Source of the DNA: CBDCWA01 sp965223255 | GTDB lineage: Bacteria > Pseudomonadota > Alphaproteobacteria > Rhizobiales > Hyphomicrobiaceae | NCBI GenBank assembly: GCA_965223255.1 | Contig: CBDCWA010000004.1 | Coordinates: forward strand, 1,054,001-1,118,000 | Length of the DNA stretch: 64,000 nucleotides | Reading direction: 5' to 3' | Shown: piece after piece, positions 45,269 to 54,805 of the stretch | How the letters are laid out: each line of letters opens with the position of its first letter | How positions within the stretch are numbered: position 1 is the first letter of the stretch | Program-made: the position numbers and the translations under genes | The notes under the pieces: generated by a model | Database searches by the model: none | Seen by the model: the letters and a program-made list of their open reading frames with translations, nothing else | What the model was told of the DNA's origin: nothing

Positions 45269-46603
45269 TCAACGAATGGACTTCGCCTGCTTGGCGAGCT
45301 TCGTTGCCTCGGCGTAATTCGCTTTCACCATGTTATCCCACTTCGATTCGAACTCCGCTTGGCGTCCGGTGACCTTGGTGGTGGCTTTCTTGCGCTTCTT
45401 TTTGAAGATCTTATTGAAGCTTTTCTCACTGGCTTTGGCAGCGCTGATCGGCACCTTAGCAATAAGCGCTCTCGCCTGCTTGATGAGTGCGGCAGCCTTC
45501 TTATTGGGCTTGCGGGCATGAGCAGCTTCTGCTTCTTGAAGAGCCTTCACGGCGGTACGCAATTCCGACAGCCTGTATGTAATCATCACATCGAATAATG
45601 AGTTGACGACATTGTAACGGCCCTTCGATAGACCAAGGTCGAACTTGACCTTTGCACCGATTGTCTTGTCCTTGAACGGATTTGGAAAGTCTGCTGGTGC
45701 CTTTGCATACGTCGCTGGATTTACCGGCAAACGCCTGATCTTCGGGTTCAACAAGAGTTCCTGGCCTTGTTTCGACATTAAGAACTCGATGAATGCTGCT
45801 GCAGCTGTCCTGTTCGGAGCGTTCTTGACGATCGCGATGTTTGCTGGAACCAGTGTCGTTACCGTCGGGTAGACGAAGTCAACCGGAAATCCCGAAGCCT
45901 GTGAAGACAGACCAAAAAAGTCGATCACAATGCCAAGGCCAAAATTGCCGCTATTTACGCCGTCCGGAACACCAAAGCTACGTTCGGTAATGGTCTTGAA
46001 GTTGCCGGCCATGAGTTTCCATTCCGCCCAACCGGCTTCCCAGCCCATACCCTGTAGGACAGTTTCTACTGTCAAATGCGTTGTGCCTGAGCGCGACGGA
46101 GCCGACATGCCGACGTGACCATGATAGACAGGCTTCTTGAGGTCAGCCCATTCCTTTGCGACGGGCAATTTCTTGGCTTTTAGGTAGCGCTTATTCCACA
46201 TGATCCCGTAACCGGAAGCTGCGAAACCCTTGTAATAACCCTCTGGATCATTAATCGGGAAGGCGCCGACTTTTGCCGGAATGCCTTTGACCTTCACCTT
46301 GTATTTTGCAAGAAGGTTGTCGCCTTTAAGAACTTCAAAGGCGTCTGGCGCTGATGCCCAGAACAGGTCGGATGTGTTGCTGCCCGACGTTGCTTGCAGA
46401 TACTTGATCCCAGCCGTCGTCTTTTTTTTCAACATTTCGACTTTTACTTTGGGATACTTTTTCTCAAATGCTGCCTTAAATGTCGTCGTCGTGTCAGGTG
46501 GGTAAGACGTGACGACAACGAGCTTACCATCAACTGCGAATGCTGATGTTGTGGCTATTGTGCCAAGCATCGCTAGGGCGAGTAGCGTACTATACTTTTG
46601 CAT
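45269..46603 (-). CDS. ABC transporter substrate-binding protein (system 2)
   Basis: A 444-residue periplasmic binding protein (type 2 fold), starting MQKYSTLLALAMLGTIATTS with signal cleavage after SAFA. The core has KLVVVTSYPPDTTTTFKAAF and SNTSDLFWASAPDAFEVLKG, of the Fe(III)/phosphoglycerate-regulator PgtC type. The C-terminal 90 residues form a Lys/Ala-rich helical tail unlike ordinary binding proteins (KKKRKKATTK). An AAGGAAACGAAG site precedes the ATG. The operator region with two palindromes lies 120-180 nt upstream, so it is the first gene of its operon. Confidence 0.88.
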   Translation of the reverse strand: MQKYSTLLALAMLGTIATTSAFAVDGKLVVVTSYPPDTTTTFKAAFEKKYPKVKVEMLKKKTTAGIKYLQATSGSNTSDLFWASAPDAFEVLKGDNLLAKYKVKVKGIPAKVGAFPINDPEGYYKGFAASGYGIMWNKRYLKAKKLPVAKEWADLKKPVYHGHVGMSAPSRSGTTHLTVETVLQGMGWEAGWAEWKLMAGNFKTITERSFGVPDGVNSGNFGLGIVIDFFGLSSQASGFPVDFVYPTVTTLVPANIAIVKNAPNRTAAAAFIEFLMSKQGQELLLNPKIRRLPVNPATYAKAPADFPNPFKDKTIGAKVKFDLGLSKGRYNVVNSLFDVMITYRLSELRTAVKALQEAEAAHARKPNKKAAALIKQARALIAKVPISAAKASEKSFNKIFKKKRKKATTKVTGRQAEFESKWDNMVKANYAEATKLAKQAKSIR

Positions 46604-46697
46604 CTTCGTTTCCTTAGTGGCGGGTGCTGCCCGGTCATTTTATTGACACTGGGCATTCATCAAGGCTTTTCGGAGCACTTGTTCGAGCTCTTTGGCA

Positions 46698-46990
46698 TCG
46701 AACTACCGAGATCGTATTCCTGTGCAATAAACATTGCAATAGTCACCAGTTTACACTGCTACGCAATTTATATTGCATAGCAACATTCCTGCATTCGGCT
46801 CGGAACATGCAGGAGAAAATCATGTATTGAGTTTTGATTTCTCATCGTCGGCAGATAACCCTCTGAAAAAAGGTTTGTATTAATACGCAGGTGGATAAGG
46901 CGTTGGCGATCTTCGGTTTGGGGCCTTTGTATGCATCAACATAAATCAAAACCGGGAGCGTTTATTGCAGCGCGTCGTAATGCCCTGCCA
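46698..46990. repeat. direct-repeat control region, copy 1
   Basis: About 290 nt here match 55831-56112 in the same orientation, at roughly three-quarters identity. Shared blocks include the ATCGAACT segment, the two palindromes, CAGATAACCCTCTGAAAA and TGCATCAACATAAATCAA. In both places a minus-strand transporter or regulator gene lies left and a gdpD start lies right. This copy has a decayed gdpD start. Confidence 0.85.
46725..46779. promoter_or_regulatory. paired palindromic operators upstream of binding protein gene
   Basis: TGCAATAAACATTGCA (46725-46740) and CGCAATTTATATTGCA (46764-46779) are two near-perfect 7-2-7 palindromes, centres 39 bp apart. The same pair with the same spacing exists at 55858-55912 in front of the rpiR gene. 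They lie 120-175 nt before the binding protein ATG. Probable binding sites for the RpiR-family regulator; this is an inference from conservation and position. Confidence 0.7.
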
Positions 46991-46999
46991 TCCCAGTGA
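46931..46999 (+). pseudogene. relic of a gdpD 5' end
   Basis: ATG CAT CAA CAT AAA TCA matches the start of the gdpD-like gene at 56064 codon by codon for about 18 codons (GAFIAARRNAL against GTIIAAHRGGA), then ends in a TGA at 46999. The metal-binding HRG has become RRN. It shows that the duplication included the divergent gdpD start, which then decayed. Confidence 0.65.
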
Positions 47000-47077
47000 T
47001 CTATTGCGGCGCCGGTAAGTAATACTTTCGGCTAAGGCGAATTAGGATGAATAACGGTTTCGGGTCCACTAATGCTC

Positions 47078-47923
47078 CTATCCGGTCAAACGCAACAGTA
47101 TGACACCGCAGAGTGTGACGAGCGTGGCGACCACCTTCAATCCCGTAAAATGTTCACGCAGGAACAACGTGCCAATGAGAAGGGCAAAAATCACGCTGGT
47201 CTCACGAAGTGCAACGACGTTGGAAATTGGCGCCTGAGTGAACGCCCATACGACGATCGCATAAGCGATGTATGAACCCGTTCCACCGATTATGAATGCC
47301 TTGCGGCCTTGCCCCAAAATCTGACCCAAAGCACCGGGCTTTGCGACTAACAAAATTGGAATCCAAGCAATTGCGTTTAACAGCGCCAGCACAGAGTAAA
47401 ACGCGATTGGACTCTCCGCGATCCGCGCGCCAATTCCGTCATTAACCGAGTAGCCTGAGATAAAGCACCCCGCAAATAGGGCGAGCAGTACACCGCGACC
47501 ATCAAATTGGCCATCGCCTCTGGTCACCAATGCGAGGCTCATGATTCCAACTGACACAACTGCGACCGCAGTTATCTGGACGATCGACAAGCCGTTGCCT
47601 AAGATCAGCATCGACAACACCACGACCAGAAGTGGTGCACTCCCGCGCGCCACTGGATAGACTTGCGTTAAATCGCCAAATCGATAGGAGTTCAACAGGA
47701 ACAACTGATAGCCAACATGCAATAGCGCTCCCGACAACAGATATGGCCAGCAGTTTGCATTTATCGTTGGCACGAACGGCAGCGCGAGTAACGCAGGCGG
47801 CGCGTGCCCGATGACAACAGCCGCCATACCCAGATGCTTGTCAGCGGAAGCTTTGACGAGCGCATTCCAGGACGCATGCAATAGGGCTGCCAATAGCACC
47901 GCCAGGAATACATGCGTCTCCAT
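47078..47923 (-). CDS. EamA/DMT-family permease
   Basis: A 281-residue drug/metabolite transporter with about ten helices in two EamA repeats. The N-terminus has LLHASWNALVKASADKH, and the second half has YIAYAIVVWAFTQAPISNV. In several genomes an EamA permease of this size is found among phosphonate genes (TIGR03340 class), but I cannot confirm membership. It is the last gene of the minus-strand unit that begins with rpiR. Confidence 0.82.
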   Translation of the reverse strand: METHVFLAVLLAALLHASWNALVKASADKHLGMAAVVIGHAPPALLALPFVPTINANCWPYLLSGALLHVGYQLFLLNSYRFGDLTQVYPVARGSAPLLVVVLSMLILGNGLSIVQITAVAVVSVGIMSLALVTRGDGQFDGRGVLLALFAGCFISGYSVNDGIGARIAESPIAFYSVLALLNAIAWIPILLVAKPGALGQILGQGRKAFIIGGTGSYIAYAIVVWAFTQAPISNVVALRETSVIFALLIGTLFLREHFTGLKVVATLVTLCGVILLRLTG

Positions 47924-48031
47924 GTGTTACAAGATCCTCGCCTGGTGAGCGCCTCTGTTCGTAGACAGTCGCTTTAGATGCGCACTGAAAACCATAGCCT
48001 AGAGCATGGTGTGGGCCTTACAGAATAACCG

Positions 48032-48634
48032 TTAGACTTCGGTAACACGCCACTCATTCTTCGAATGACTGAATAAGCAGGGCTTGCCCGTTTGGGTTCG
48101 GCTTTGAACCCCACACAATGTCTCGGTCAAGGCTTTGAAAATTCCGCTATGCGCGACAAATAGAAAATTTTCATCTGGATGATCGGCCAACCATTTCTGT
48201 ACAGCCTCTTTCGCACGCGCAACGGTGTGAGACCATTCTTCCGCATCAGGCGGCAGATTTCGGGCAATAATGTCCTGCTCACTTAAACCATGTTGGTGTC
48301 TAATTTCTGATGCAGTCATTCCTTCGAATCGACCAAAAGAGCGCTCTTTCAATAGGCTATCAATGTGGACCGGCAATCCGACATACTCACCCACAATCGC
48401 TGCAGTCTTGAGTGACCGAATAAGTGGACTGCTAACAATTCTATGGATCTCATGTCCGGCGAGCAGATTTGCTGCATCTTGGGCCTGCTTTATACCGGTT
48501 GCATTGAGCGGAATGTCGGTATGTCCTTGAATTCGTCCTTTCAAGTTCCAGTCTGTTTCGCCATGGCGCAGGTAGAGAAAATTCCGAGATACACTAAGCG
48601 CATTTTCAGCTATATCGTTCTGACCTCGGGTCAT
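48032..48634 (-). CDS. histidine phosphatase family protein
   Basis: A 200-residue phosphoglycerate-mutase-like phosphatase. The catalytic RHG is in LRHGETDWNLKGRIQGHTD, Glu in KERSFGRFEG and the second His in FVAHSGIFKAL. The frame reaches 48784 inside the upstream gene, but the ATG at 48634 (MTRGQNDIAENAL) has a better AAAGG site; the start is uncertain. It probably strips phosphate from small phosphoesters. It is on the same strand as, and downstream of, the Na/Pi gene. Confidence 0.85.
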   Translation of the reverse strand: MTRGQNDIAENALSVSRNFLYLRHGETDWNLKGRIQGHTDIPLNATGIKQAQDAANLLAGHEIHRIVSSPLIRSLKTAAIVGEYVGLPVHIDSLLKERSFGRFEGMTASEIRHQHGLSEQDIIARNLPPDAEEWSHTVARAKEAVQKWLADHPDENFLFVAHSGIFKALTETLCGVQSRTQTGKPCLFSHSKNEWRVTEV

Positions 48635-48719
48635 TCCGAAACCTTTCGTAACTGGACCACGCCGCTTTAGCGTGCTGGTTGTAAATCTCTGCCTTGCCAT
48701 CCTTATGGTCTGGCAGATA

Positions 48720-50381
48720 TCAGGCCAAACGACTGTCCTTAAGCCGTCCTGCGGCTTCGAGCAACGGATAACCACATGACGCAAACAGCGAATTGATGCG
48801 CTTTAAGTCGCGCATGATATCGATATGATAGGACGTGGTCGCAACTGAATTCGGTAGCCTTTCATGCAAGCGTTCAAGATGCTTGGTGGTGCTGACGAGT
48901 TCGATGTCCCGGAATTGCTCTTTACGGCGGATCAATGTTTGGGCATCGTTTAATTGCTTTTCCATAAAGACCTTGGACGCCAAATGGATCGTCTCACTGA
49001 CATATTTGTAGGCGTCCATCAATTCAGAGAAACCTTGTTCAGAGAATTCTTGCCCACTTTGAATTTTCTGCCTGATCGTGTCGAGCAAGCTGCGCTCGAT
49101 CACATCGCCAGCATGTTCCAAATTGACAGTGAAGGAGAGGATCTCGAAGGCCCGTGATCCCTCCTCTTCATCTATCTCTTCGTGTATCACGTCGGTAAGG
49201 TAAAGCTTGATGTCCTGATAAAGGCGATCCACGCCATCATCGAGCTTTCGCGTCGTTGTGCACAGTTGTCGGTCACCCGTCTCAAGCGCTTCAATCGACT
49301 TTTGGAGCATTTGCTCCACTTTACCGACCATACGGATTGTCTCGCGCGAAGCAGCAGACAGGGCAAGGCCTGGAACTTGCTTTGCCAGCGGATCAAGAAA
49401 GCGAGGCGCTTCGGGATCGTACTCCTCATTGGGATCAACGATGAGCCGAGAGAGCATCGTCTCTGCTGTGTTGAGCCAACCAATAAACACGACTGCCAAA
49501 AGACTATTGAACAGCAAATGTATCAAAATCAGTTGCTGACCGGGATTAGCGGTGAGATTTGTCAACAATGGCGACCAATAACTAATCGTCAATGCCGCTA
49601 GGCTCGCGCCTATTAATCTAAACAACAGGTTGCCAAACAGGATCTGCCTGGCAGCACTGCGCTCGGCAATTGTCAGAACTGCGGCGGGAATTCCAGCGCC
49701 TGCGTTAATGCCGAGAACCAGATAAAACGCCAATTGCTCATTCGAAAACAGGCCATTGTTGGTCAGAACGACTAACAGCAGCAATACGGCCAGGCTTGAA
49801 TGGACAAGCCATGTCAAAAGTGCAGCCAAGATGAAACCAATCACGGGCTCATGGGCCAGCGCACCGATGATACCGTGCAGAACGCTGCTTGCACTCACAA
49901 TCGCAGCGGCTGATGACAGCGTTTGAAGTGCTAGAAATACGCACCCCAGTCCCATGAGGACTCGGCCCAATTGCTTGAAGAGCCGATTTTGCTTGTCGAA
50001 GCTTGCGTGCAGAATGATGCCAACGAGAAATATCCCCGGCCAGTACTTATGAATATCCAATGCCAGGATCTGAACAACAATGGCACTACCGATATCCGCC
50101 CCCAGCATGATGGCCAGACCACCAGCTACGCCAACGGCGCCAGCGCTGGCAAATGAGGCTGCAATCAGCCCGACAGCGGTAGAGCTTTGCAGAACCATCG
50201 CTGACGCAATGCCCATAGCAAGTGCGCCAAAACGGCTAGCGGTACCGGCCATAAGTGCGGCCCTAATGCTTCCAGAGAATGCGCGCGCCATACCTGTGCG
50301 GGTCATGCGTGCACCCCAGATCAGCAGGGCGGCGGTGCCTGCAATCAAGAACAAGAGCTCCGTGCCAGACATTGACTTCAT
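48720..50381 (-). CDS. Na/Pi cotransporter with PhoU domain
   Basis: A 553-residue protein with an N-terminal NptA/PNaS sodium-phosphate cotransporter domain (the QSSTAVGLIAASF motif and a related HSSLAVLLLL) and a C-terminal cytosolic four-helix PhoU-like region (about 345-540). Such proteins move phosphate or adjust it with PhoU signalling. It follows the SBP of system 1 on the same strand after a 147-nt gap. It fits a phosphate-handling role for the cluster. Confidence 0.88.
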   Translation of the reverse strand: MKSMSGTELLFLIAGTAALLIWGARMTRTGMARAFSGSIRAALMAGTASRFGALAMGIASAMVLQSSTAVGLIAASFASAGAVGVAGGLAIMLGADIGSAIVVQILALDIHKYWPGIFLVGIILHASFDKQNRLFKQLGRVLMGLGCVFLALQTLSSAAAIVSASSVLHGIIGALAHEPVIGFILAALLTWLVHSSLAVLLLLVVLTNNGLFSNEQLAFYLVLGINAGAGIPAAVLTIAERSAARQILFGNLLFRLIGASLAALTISYWSPLLTNLTANPGQQLILIHLLFNSLLAVVFIGWLNTAETMLSRLIVDPNEEYDPEAPRFLDPLAKQVPGLALSAASRETIRMVGKVEQMLQKSIEALETGDRQLCTTTRKLDDGVDRLYQDIKLYLTDVIHEEIDEEEGSRAFEILSFTVNLEHAGDVIERSLLDTIRQKIQSGQEFSEQGFSELMDAYKYVSETIHLASKVFMEKQLNDAQTLIRRKEQFRDIELVSTTKHLERLHERLPNSVATTSYHIDIMRDLKRINSLFASCGYPLLEAAGRLKDSRLA

Positions 50382-50528
50382 GCTACAACGCCTTTGCCGA
50401 CGCTAGGCGGGCGCCTGCGCCGGACGAGGTCTGCTCACGCCATATGCCAGCGCAGCAACAGCACCATTCGCCAGTTTGGCTGGGACACGGGTAGGTCTCG
50501 TGCCCCAGAAACCGGATTTTGATCGGCA

Positions 50529-51728
50529 CTATTTCTTGAGTGCAAGATACAGCGCCACAAAGCTTGGCTTTGATTCATAGATATAGTTTGGGTCAATAAT
50601 GCTCAGTTTCACATCCTTAAACGGTGGGATGTTGTATTTCTTGACCTGTTTTGCTTCAACGGTGGAGCGCGCGGCATAGTCACCCAACACGTTCCACGGC
50701 TTGTGGCCTTCCTCCATCATATAGCGGATCAGAAGCTTCGCCGCGTTGGGGTGAGGTGCGCGGTCGGCAATGACAAATACGGTTGGATAGGCCGTTCCAA
50801 AAAATGGTTCTACATTAAGTGCTGCGTTTGCCTCATACACGCCGGGCTTGTTCTTGCGCAGCCTGCTGAAAGTTGTCAGCCCAATTGGCGGCTTGTCTTG
50901 CTTAACAGCGGCAACGCCTTTGTAGATCTTCGACGTTGATCCAAGGAAGACCGGCTTGTTCTTAAGGAACCTATGTAGCCATTCCATGGAAGCATTTGGT
51001 TTGCCAATCCGTGGGTCCCGCTTAGCGGCTTTTTTTACGGCCGCTGAATACGTGATCGGTTTGCCAAACTCTTTTTTGTAGGCGGCAGCCATTTCCTTTG
51101 GATGTTTGAGTATCGTTTGGAAGAAATAGGAGCCAACGGAACCTTCAAGAGGATTGCTGGCCAGAAACTTACCACTCCACTCTTTGCGGGTCAGGTCCCA
51201 GAGGTTGTTTATGGGTGCACTTTTGGGGTGTTTAGCGGAATTGTAGACAATTACGCGGCTGCTCCATCTTTGGACCAGAAACGGTTTCTTCTCGTTATTT
51301 GCGAGTTCGCCTGCAAAGCTCGTTGGTACGAAATTCCAAACCATCTTCTTGGTCAAGAACTCGTTGAGCAATGTGGGCGTTTCGTTGTTGTAAAGGACAT
51401 CCGTTTGACGAAGACCAGCCTTGTACTCGCGCCGGAATTTCTCCATTTGGGTGGATGAATTGAGGTCATGACCGACGATATCGATGCCATACTTCTTCTT
51501 GAACTTTTTGACCAATTTGAAGATCCGCGACGACACGGAATAGATGACGACCTTGCCTTCTTTCCGTGCTGCAGCTTCAATAGCCTTCCAGTCTTGCTTG
51601 GTGGCTGCATTAGGGCCAAGTTGTGCCTTCTTCAACCACGCGGCCTGGGTTTCCGATTGAGAAGCTGTACTGCTTGTCACAATTAGTGCAGTTCCTAGAA
51701 CCATTGGCAGGACGTTTCGCATACTCAT
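50529..51728 (-). CDS. ABC transporter substrate-binding protein (system 1)
   Basis: A 399-residue periplasmic binding protein. The ATG at 51728 (MSMRNVLPMVLGTAL) has an AAGGAAAG site and gives a proper signal peptide with cleavage near STASQS. The core has GKVVIYSVSSRIFKLVKKFK, typical of the FbpA/AfuA class. It is rich in Lys like its paralogue. It is the fourth gene of the rpiR unit, after the ATPase. Confidence 0.88.
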   Translation of the reverse strand: MSMRNVLPMVLGTALIVTSSTASQSETQAAWLKKAQLGPNAATKQDWKAIEAAARKEGKVVIYSVSSRIFKLVKKFKKKYGIDIVGHDLNSSTQMEKFRREYKAGLRQTDVLYNNETPTLLNEFLTKKMVWNFVPTSFAGELANNEKKPFLVQRWSSRVIVYNSAKHPKSAPINNLWDLTRKEWSGKFLASNPLEGSVGSYFFQTILKHPKEMAAAYKKEFGKPITYSAAVKKAAKRDPRIGKPNASMEWLHRFLKNKPVFLGSTSKIYKGVAAVKQDKPPIGLTTFSRLRKNKPGVYEANAALNVEPFFGTAYPTVFVIADRAPHPNAAKLLIRYMMEEGHKPWNVLGDYAARSTVEAKQVKKYNIPPFKDVKLSIIDPNYIYESKPSFVALYLALKK

Positions 51729-51786
51729 TTTACTTTCCTTTCGCTGCAATTCCGAACCAGAGCTGGTTCGACATTTGGCCAAGCAG

Positions 51787-52932
51787 TCATGCTACGCCTT
51801 CACTGGCTTCGACATCGGTCCTTGTTTCGGCCTTCTCTGTAGGAGGCACTAACAATTTTCCGCTTTCACGGTCGTAGAAGTTCAGAGCCGATGTATCGAA
51901 GAATGCCCACACTGTTTGATCCATTGCGAATTCAATTTCGCTGGTCTCGCGGACGATCAAGACCAAGTTTCCTCGCGTTAACTGGACAATGCTCTCAGGC
52001 CCCGATGGCAGTATCGTGTGGACCTTAAATTCAACGGAATTTTCGCATGCGTCTGTCGAGAGCTTTATATCTTCCGGCCGGGCCGCTACGACGAGTTTCT
52101 CGCAATTCGGGGGCCAGGCCAGCGGTAGTTCAAAGTCGGAGATCCTCGCAGCAGGTCCGGTAGCTCCGGTGACAAGTTCGGCGTCGAGCAAATTGATCCT
52201 CGGCATGCCGATAAAATCGGCTACGAAGAGGTTGCCAGGCTCGCGGTATAAGGCTCTTGGGGCGGCCGCCTGCACGATCTTTCCCTTTTCCATTACGGCG
52301 ATCAGGCTCGCCATGGTCATGGCTTCCATCTGGTCGTGCGTGACAAAGACCGTCGTGGCTTGCGAATCGCGGTGGAACCTCTTCAATTCCGCGCGCATAT
52401 CAACACGAAGTCGCGCATCAAGATTTGAGAGTGGCTCATCCATCAGAAACACGGATGGCTTTGTAGCAAGCAATCGCGCGAGCGCTATCCTTTGTTGTTG
52501 GCCGCCAGACAGTTCTGATGGGTAACGCTCGCCATACCCAGACATAGATAGCTGTGTGAGCACGTCATCAACGCGGCTGTATGCCTCTTGCCGGGGAACT
52601 TTCTTTACACGTAACCCAAACCCAATGTTGTCTTTGACCTTCATGTGGGGCCAGAGTGCATAGCTTTGAAAAACCATGCCAATGTCCCGCTTTCCTGGCG
52701 GCACGCTTATTCCATGTTCAGAGGAAAAGACATGTGTACCGTCGATTATGATCTCCCCATGATCAGGCGTTTCCAGGCCTGATAGGGACCGTAACAACGT
52801 CGTTTTCCCGCAGCCCGACGGCCCAAGCAAAATAAGAAATTCGCCCGGCTCAATCGTGAAGTTGACATTGTCTAATGCAATCACGTCGCCATAGCGTTTG
52901 GTGAGGTTCTTGATCTCAATTCTGGCGCTCAT
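51787..52932 (-). CDS. ABC transporter ATPase, FbpC-type (system 1)
   Basis: A 381-residue importer ATPase with Walker A GPSGCGKTT, the LSGGQQQRIALARLL signature, Walker B VFLMDEP, FVTHDQMEA and a TOBE end. The ATG at 52932 (MSARIEIKNLTKRYGD) lies 20 nt after the permease stop and has AGG upstream; the in-frame extension is inside the permease and rejected. It is a paralogue of the 42319-43440 ATPase. Confidence 0.9.
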   Translation of the reverse strand: MSARIEIKNLTKRYGDVIALDNVNFTIEPGEFLILLGPSGCGKTTLLRSLSGLETPDHGEIIIDGTHVFSSEHGISVPPGKRDIGMVFQSYALWPHMKVKDNIGFGLRVKKVPRQEAYSRVDDVLTQLSMSGYGERYPSELSGGQQQRIALARLLATKPSVFLMDEPLSNLDARLRVDMRAELKRFHRDSQATTVFVTHDQMEAMTMASLIAVMEKGKIVQAAAPRALYREPGNLFVADFIGMPRINLLDAELVTGATGPAARISDFELPLAWPPNCEKLVVAARPEDIKLSTDACENSVEFKVHTILPSGPESIVQLTRGNLVLIVRETSEIEFAMDQTVWAFFDTSALNFYDRESGKLLVPPTEKAETRTDVEASEGVA

Positions 52933-52951
52933 CAACCAACTACCTCTCAAT

Positions 52952-54805
52952 TTACTCGACACGCTGGTCTTTAAGACGTTGCAGCCGGCCCTTGCCCAAT
53001 TGCCACAATAGCGCTTGTCCAAGGAGCGTCAGAATTGTGACCAACATTACAAGTGCATTGCTCAACTGCGTCTGATCTTCTTCCGTGTAGCGAAAACCAA
53101 CTGTCATCAGCACGCGCGTTGATGGCGTGATCAATAAGATGATCAGCGACAATTCCCTCATGATGCCGATGAAACTGACCAGCATGCCAGCCATCACGCC
53201 ACCGGTGGAAAGCGGTAGCACAATCTTTCTAAAGCGCTCTGTCCATGATGATCCTTGAACCTGTGCCGCTTCTTCCAACTCCTCGCCAATTTGCGTAACG
53301 GCACTTGCACCTGTGCGCGTTGAATAGGGCAGGCGATTTACGACACATATGATCACCAGCAACGCAAATGTACCGTAGAGTGCTGGTATAGGACCGCGCG
53401 GCACTGCAAACAGGCTAAGGTACATTGCGGCAAATGCAATGCCCGGGATGAGAAATGGTAGAAATGAGACTTGATCAAGGGTTCTCGAAACCCAGTTACC
53501 ACGATTTCGAACGACCATGTAGCCTATGACAAGCCCGACGATTGCGCTTAACACAGAGGCGATTAATGCAAGTTTTAGCGTGTTCCAGGTAGCGCCTAGA
53601 ATTACGTCATTATATAAGACGCCAGGCTCACCTCGTGCGATATCTGGGGTAGATTGACCGATCCAATAGTGCAGCGTCAAATTGTCGAGCCCATACTTGC
53701 CATCGACCAACATGAACGTCTGATATCCGAGCAGGCCTAGCGGGAAAATAGCCGTCACAAATGCAATGGCACAGACCAGTCCGAACACCGGCCACCGCCA
53801 GCGTCCTAGTGGCGTCAAATTGGATTTGAATCCCTTCCCACCGATTGTTTCAAACCGGCGCAGATTGCCGCCAAGCGCACGGGCACTCAGCCAAATGGCG
53901 ATCACCGTGATGATTATAAGGACGAGCGATAGAATAAACGCGAGCGCTTCAAACCCTAGCCCAAAACTCGAGAACAGTATCGTCGCAAGGGTGTGGTACT
54001 GGGCCGGTCCACCCAAGAGATAAGGCAGTGCAAAAGTCCCAATCGTCTTGCCAAACGTCAGGATCGCTGCGGCTAGAATTGCCGGTGCGACGATAGGAAA
54101 GGTGATTTTGGATAGGATCGTCCAATTAGAGGCGCCCATGAGTTTGGCGCTTTCCTCCAGCTGAGAATCGACAGTTGCGAGTGCGCCGCTGACCAGCAGG
54201 AAGGAAAACGGAAAATAGTGAATGGTCATCGTAATGATGATGGGAACCGGCCCAAACGACATCCATGTGGGAGGTACGACGTCAAATAAATACTGAAATA
54301 GACCAGGCTGCCCGCCCGCAAGCGGGCTCTTGAAGAGTGTCTCCCAAGCCAAGGCAAGCGCGAAGGATGGCACGATATATGGGAGAATGAGCGTCGGGCG
54401 GAGCCATGCTTTGCCGGGAATGTCTGTTCGCGTTAGAACCCATGCAAGCCCGCCTCCTAAGATCAAAGCGAAGATGGCGGCGAGGGTGCCCGTCACCATC
54501 GTGTTAATTAGCGGCTCGTACAGAAAAGACTCTGATGTCGGCCCAGAGAATGCTTGCCGCCAGTGAAACGACGTAAATTCTCCGGTGACTGCTTCCCGTG
54601 ACAATCGCCGGTCACTGTCCGCCCACGTCAACGTTCGCCATATCATCTGAAATAGCGGAACAACGATAAGATAGGTCAGTATGATTAGAAGGCCTGCCGA
54701 CACCATCGTCTGCGGCGTGGAAAAAGCGCCCTTGAGTTGATTGACCCTACGCGTCAGCGAACTTGGCTTAGAAAGGGTCGCTATGCTGGGTGTGTCACTA
54801 GGCAC
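52952..54805 (-). CDS. ABC transporter fused permease (system 1)
   Basis: A 617-residue double-domain permease with about 12 helices and two EAA loops (EESAKLMGASNWTILSK and EEAAQVQGSSWTERFRK). It starts with GTG at 54805, overlapping the rpiR end by 8 nt, with a GGAGGG site. The direct coupling to rpiR ties the transporter to the regulator. It pairs with the ATPase and binding protein downstream. Confidence 0.9.
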   Translation of the reverse strand: MPSDTPSIATLSKPSSLTRRVNQLKGAFSTPQTMVSAGLLIILTYLIVVPLFQMIWRTLTWADSDRRLSREAVTGEFTSFHWRQAFSGPTSESFLYEPLINTMVTGTLAAIFALILGGGLAWVLTRTDIPGKAWLRPTLILPYIVPSFALALAWETLFKSPLAGGQPGLFQYLFDVVPPTWMSFGPVPIIITMTIHYFPFSFLLVSGALATVDSQLEESAKLMGASNWTILSKITFPIVAPAILAAAILTFGKTIGTFALPYLLGGPAQYHTLATILFSSFGLGFEALAFILSLVLIIITVIAIWLSARALGGNLRRFETIGGKGFKSNLTPLGRWRWPVFGLVCAIAFVTAIFPLGLLGYQTFMLVDGKYGLDNLTLHYWIGQSTPDIARGEPGVLYNDVILGATWNTLKLALIASVLSAIVGLVIGYMVVRNRGNWVSRTLDQVSFLPFLIPGIAFAAMYLSLFAVPRGPIPALYGTFALLVIICVVNRLPYSTRTGASAVTQIGEELEEAAQVQGSSWTERFRKIVLPLSTGGVMAGMLVSFIGIMRELSLIILLITPSTRVLMTVGFRYTEEDQTQLSNALVMLVTILTLLGQALLWQLGKGRLQRLKDQRVE

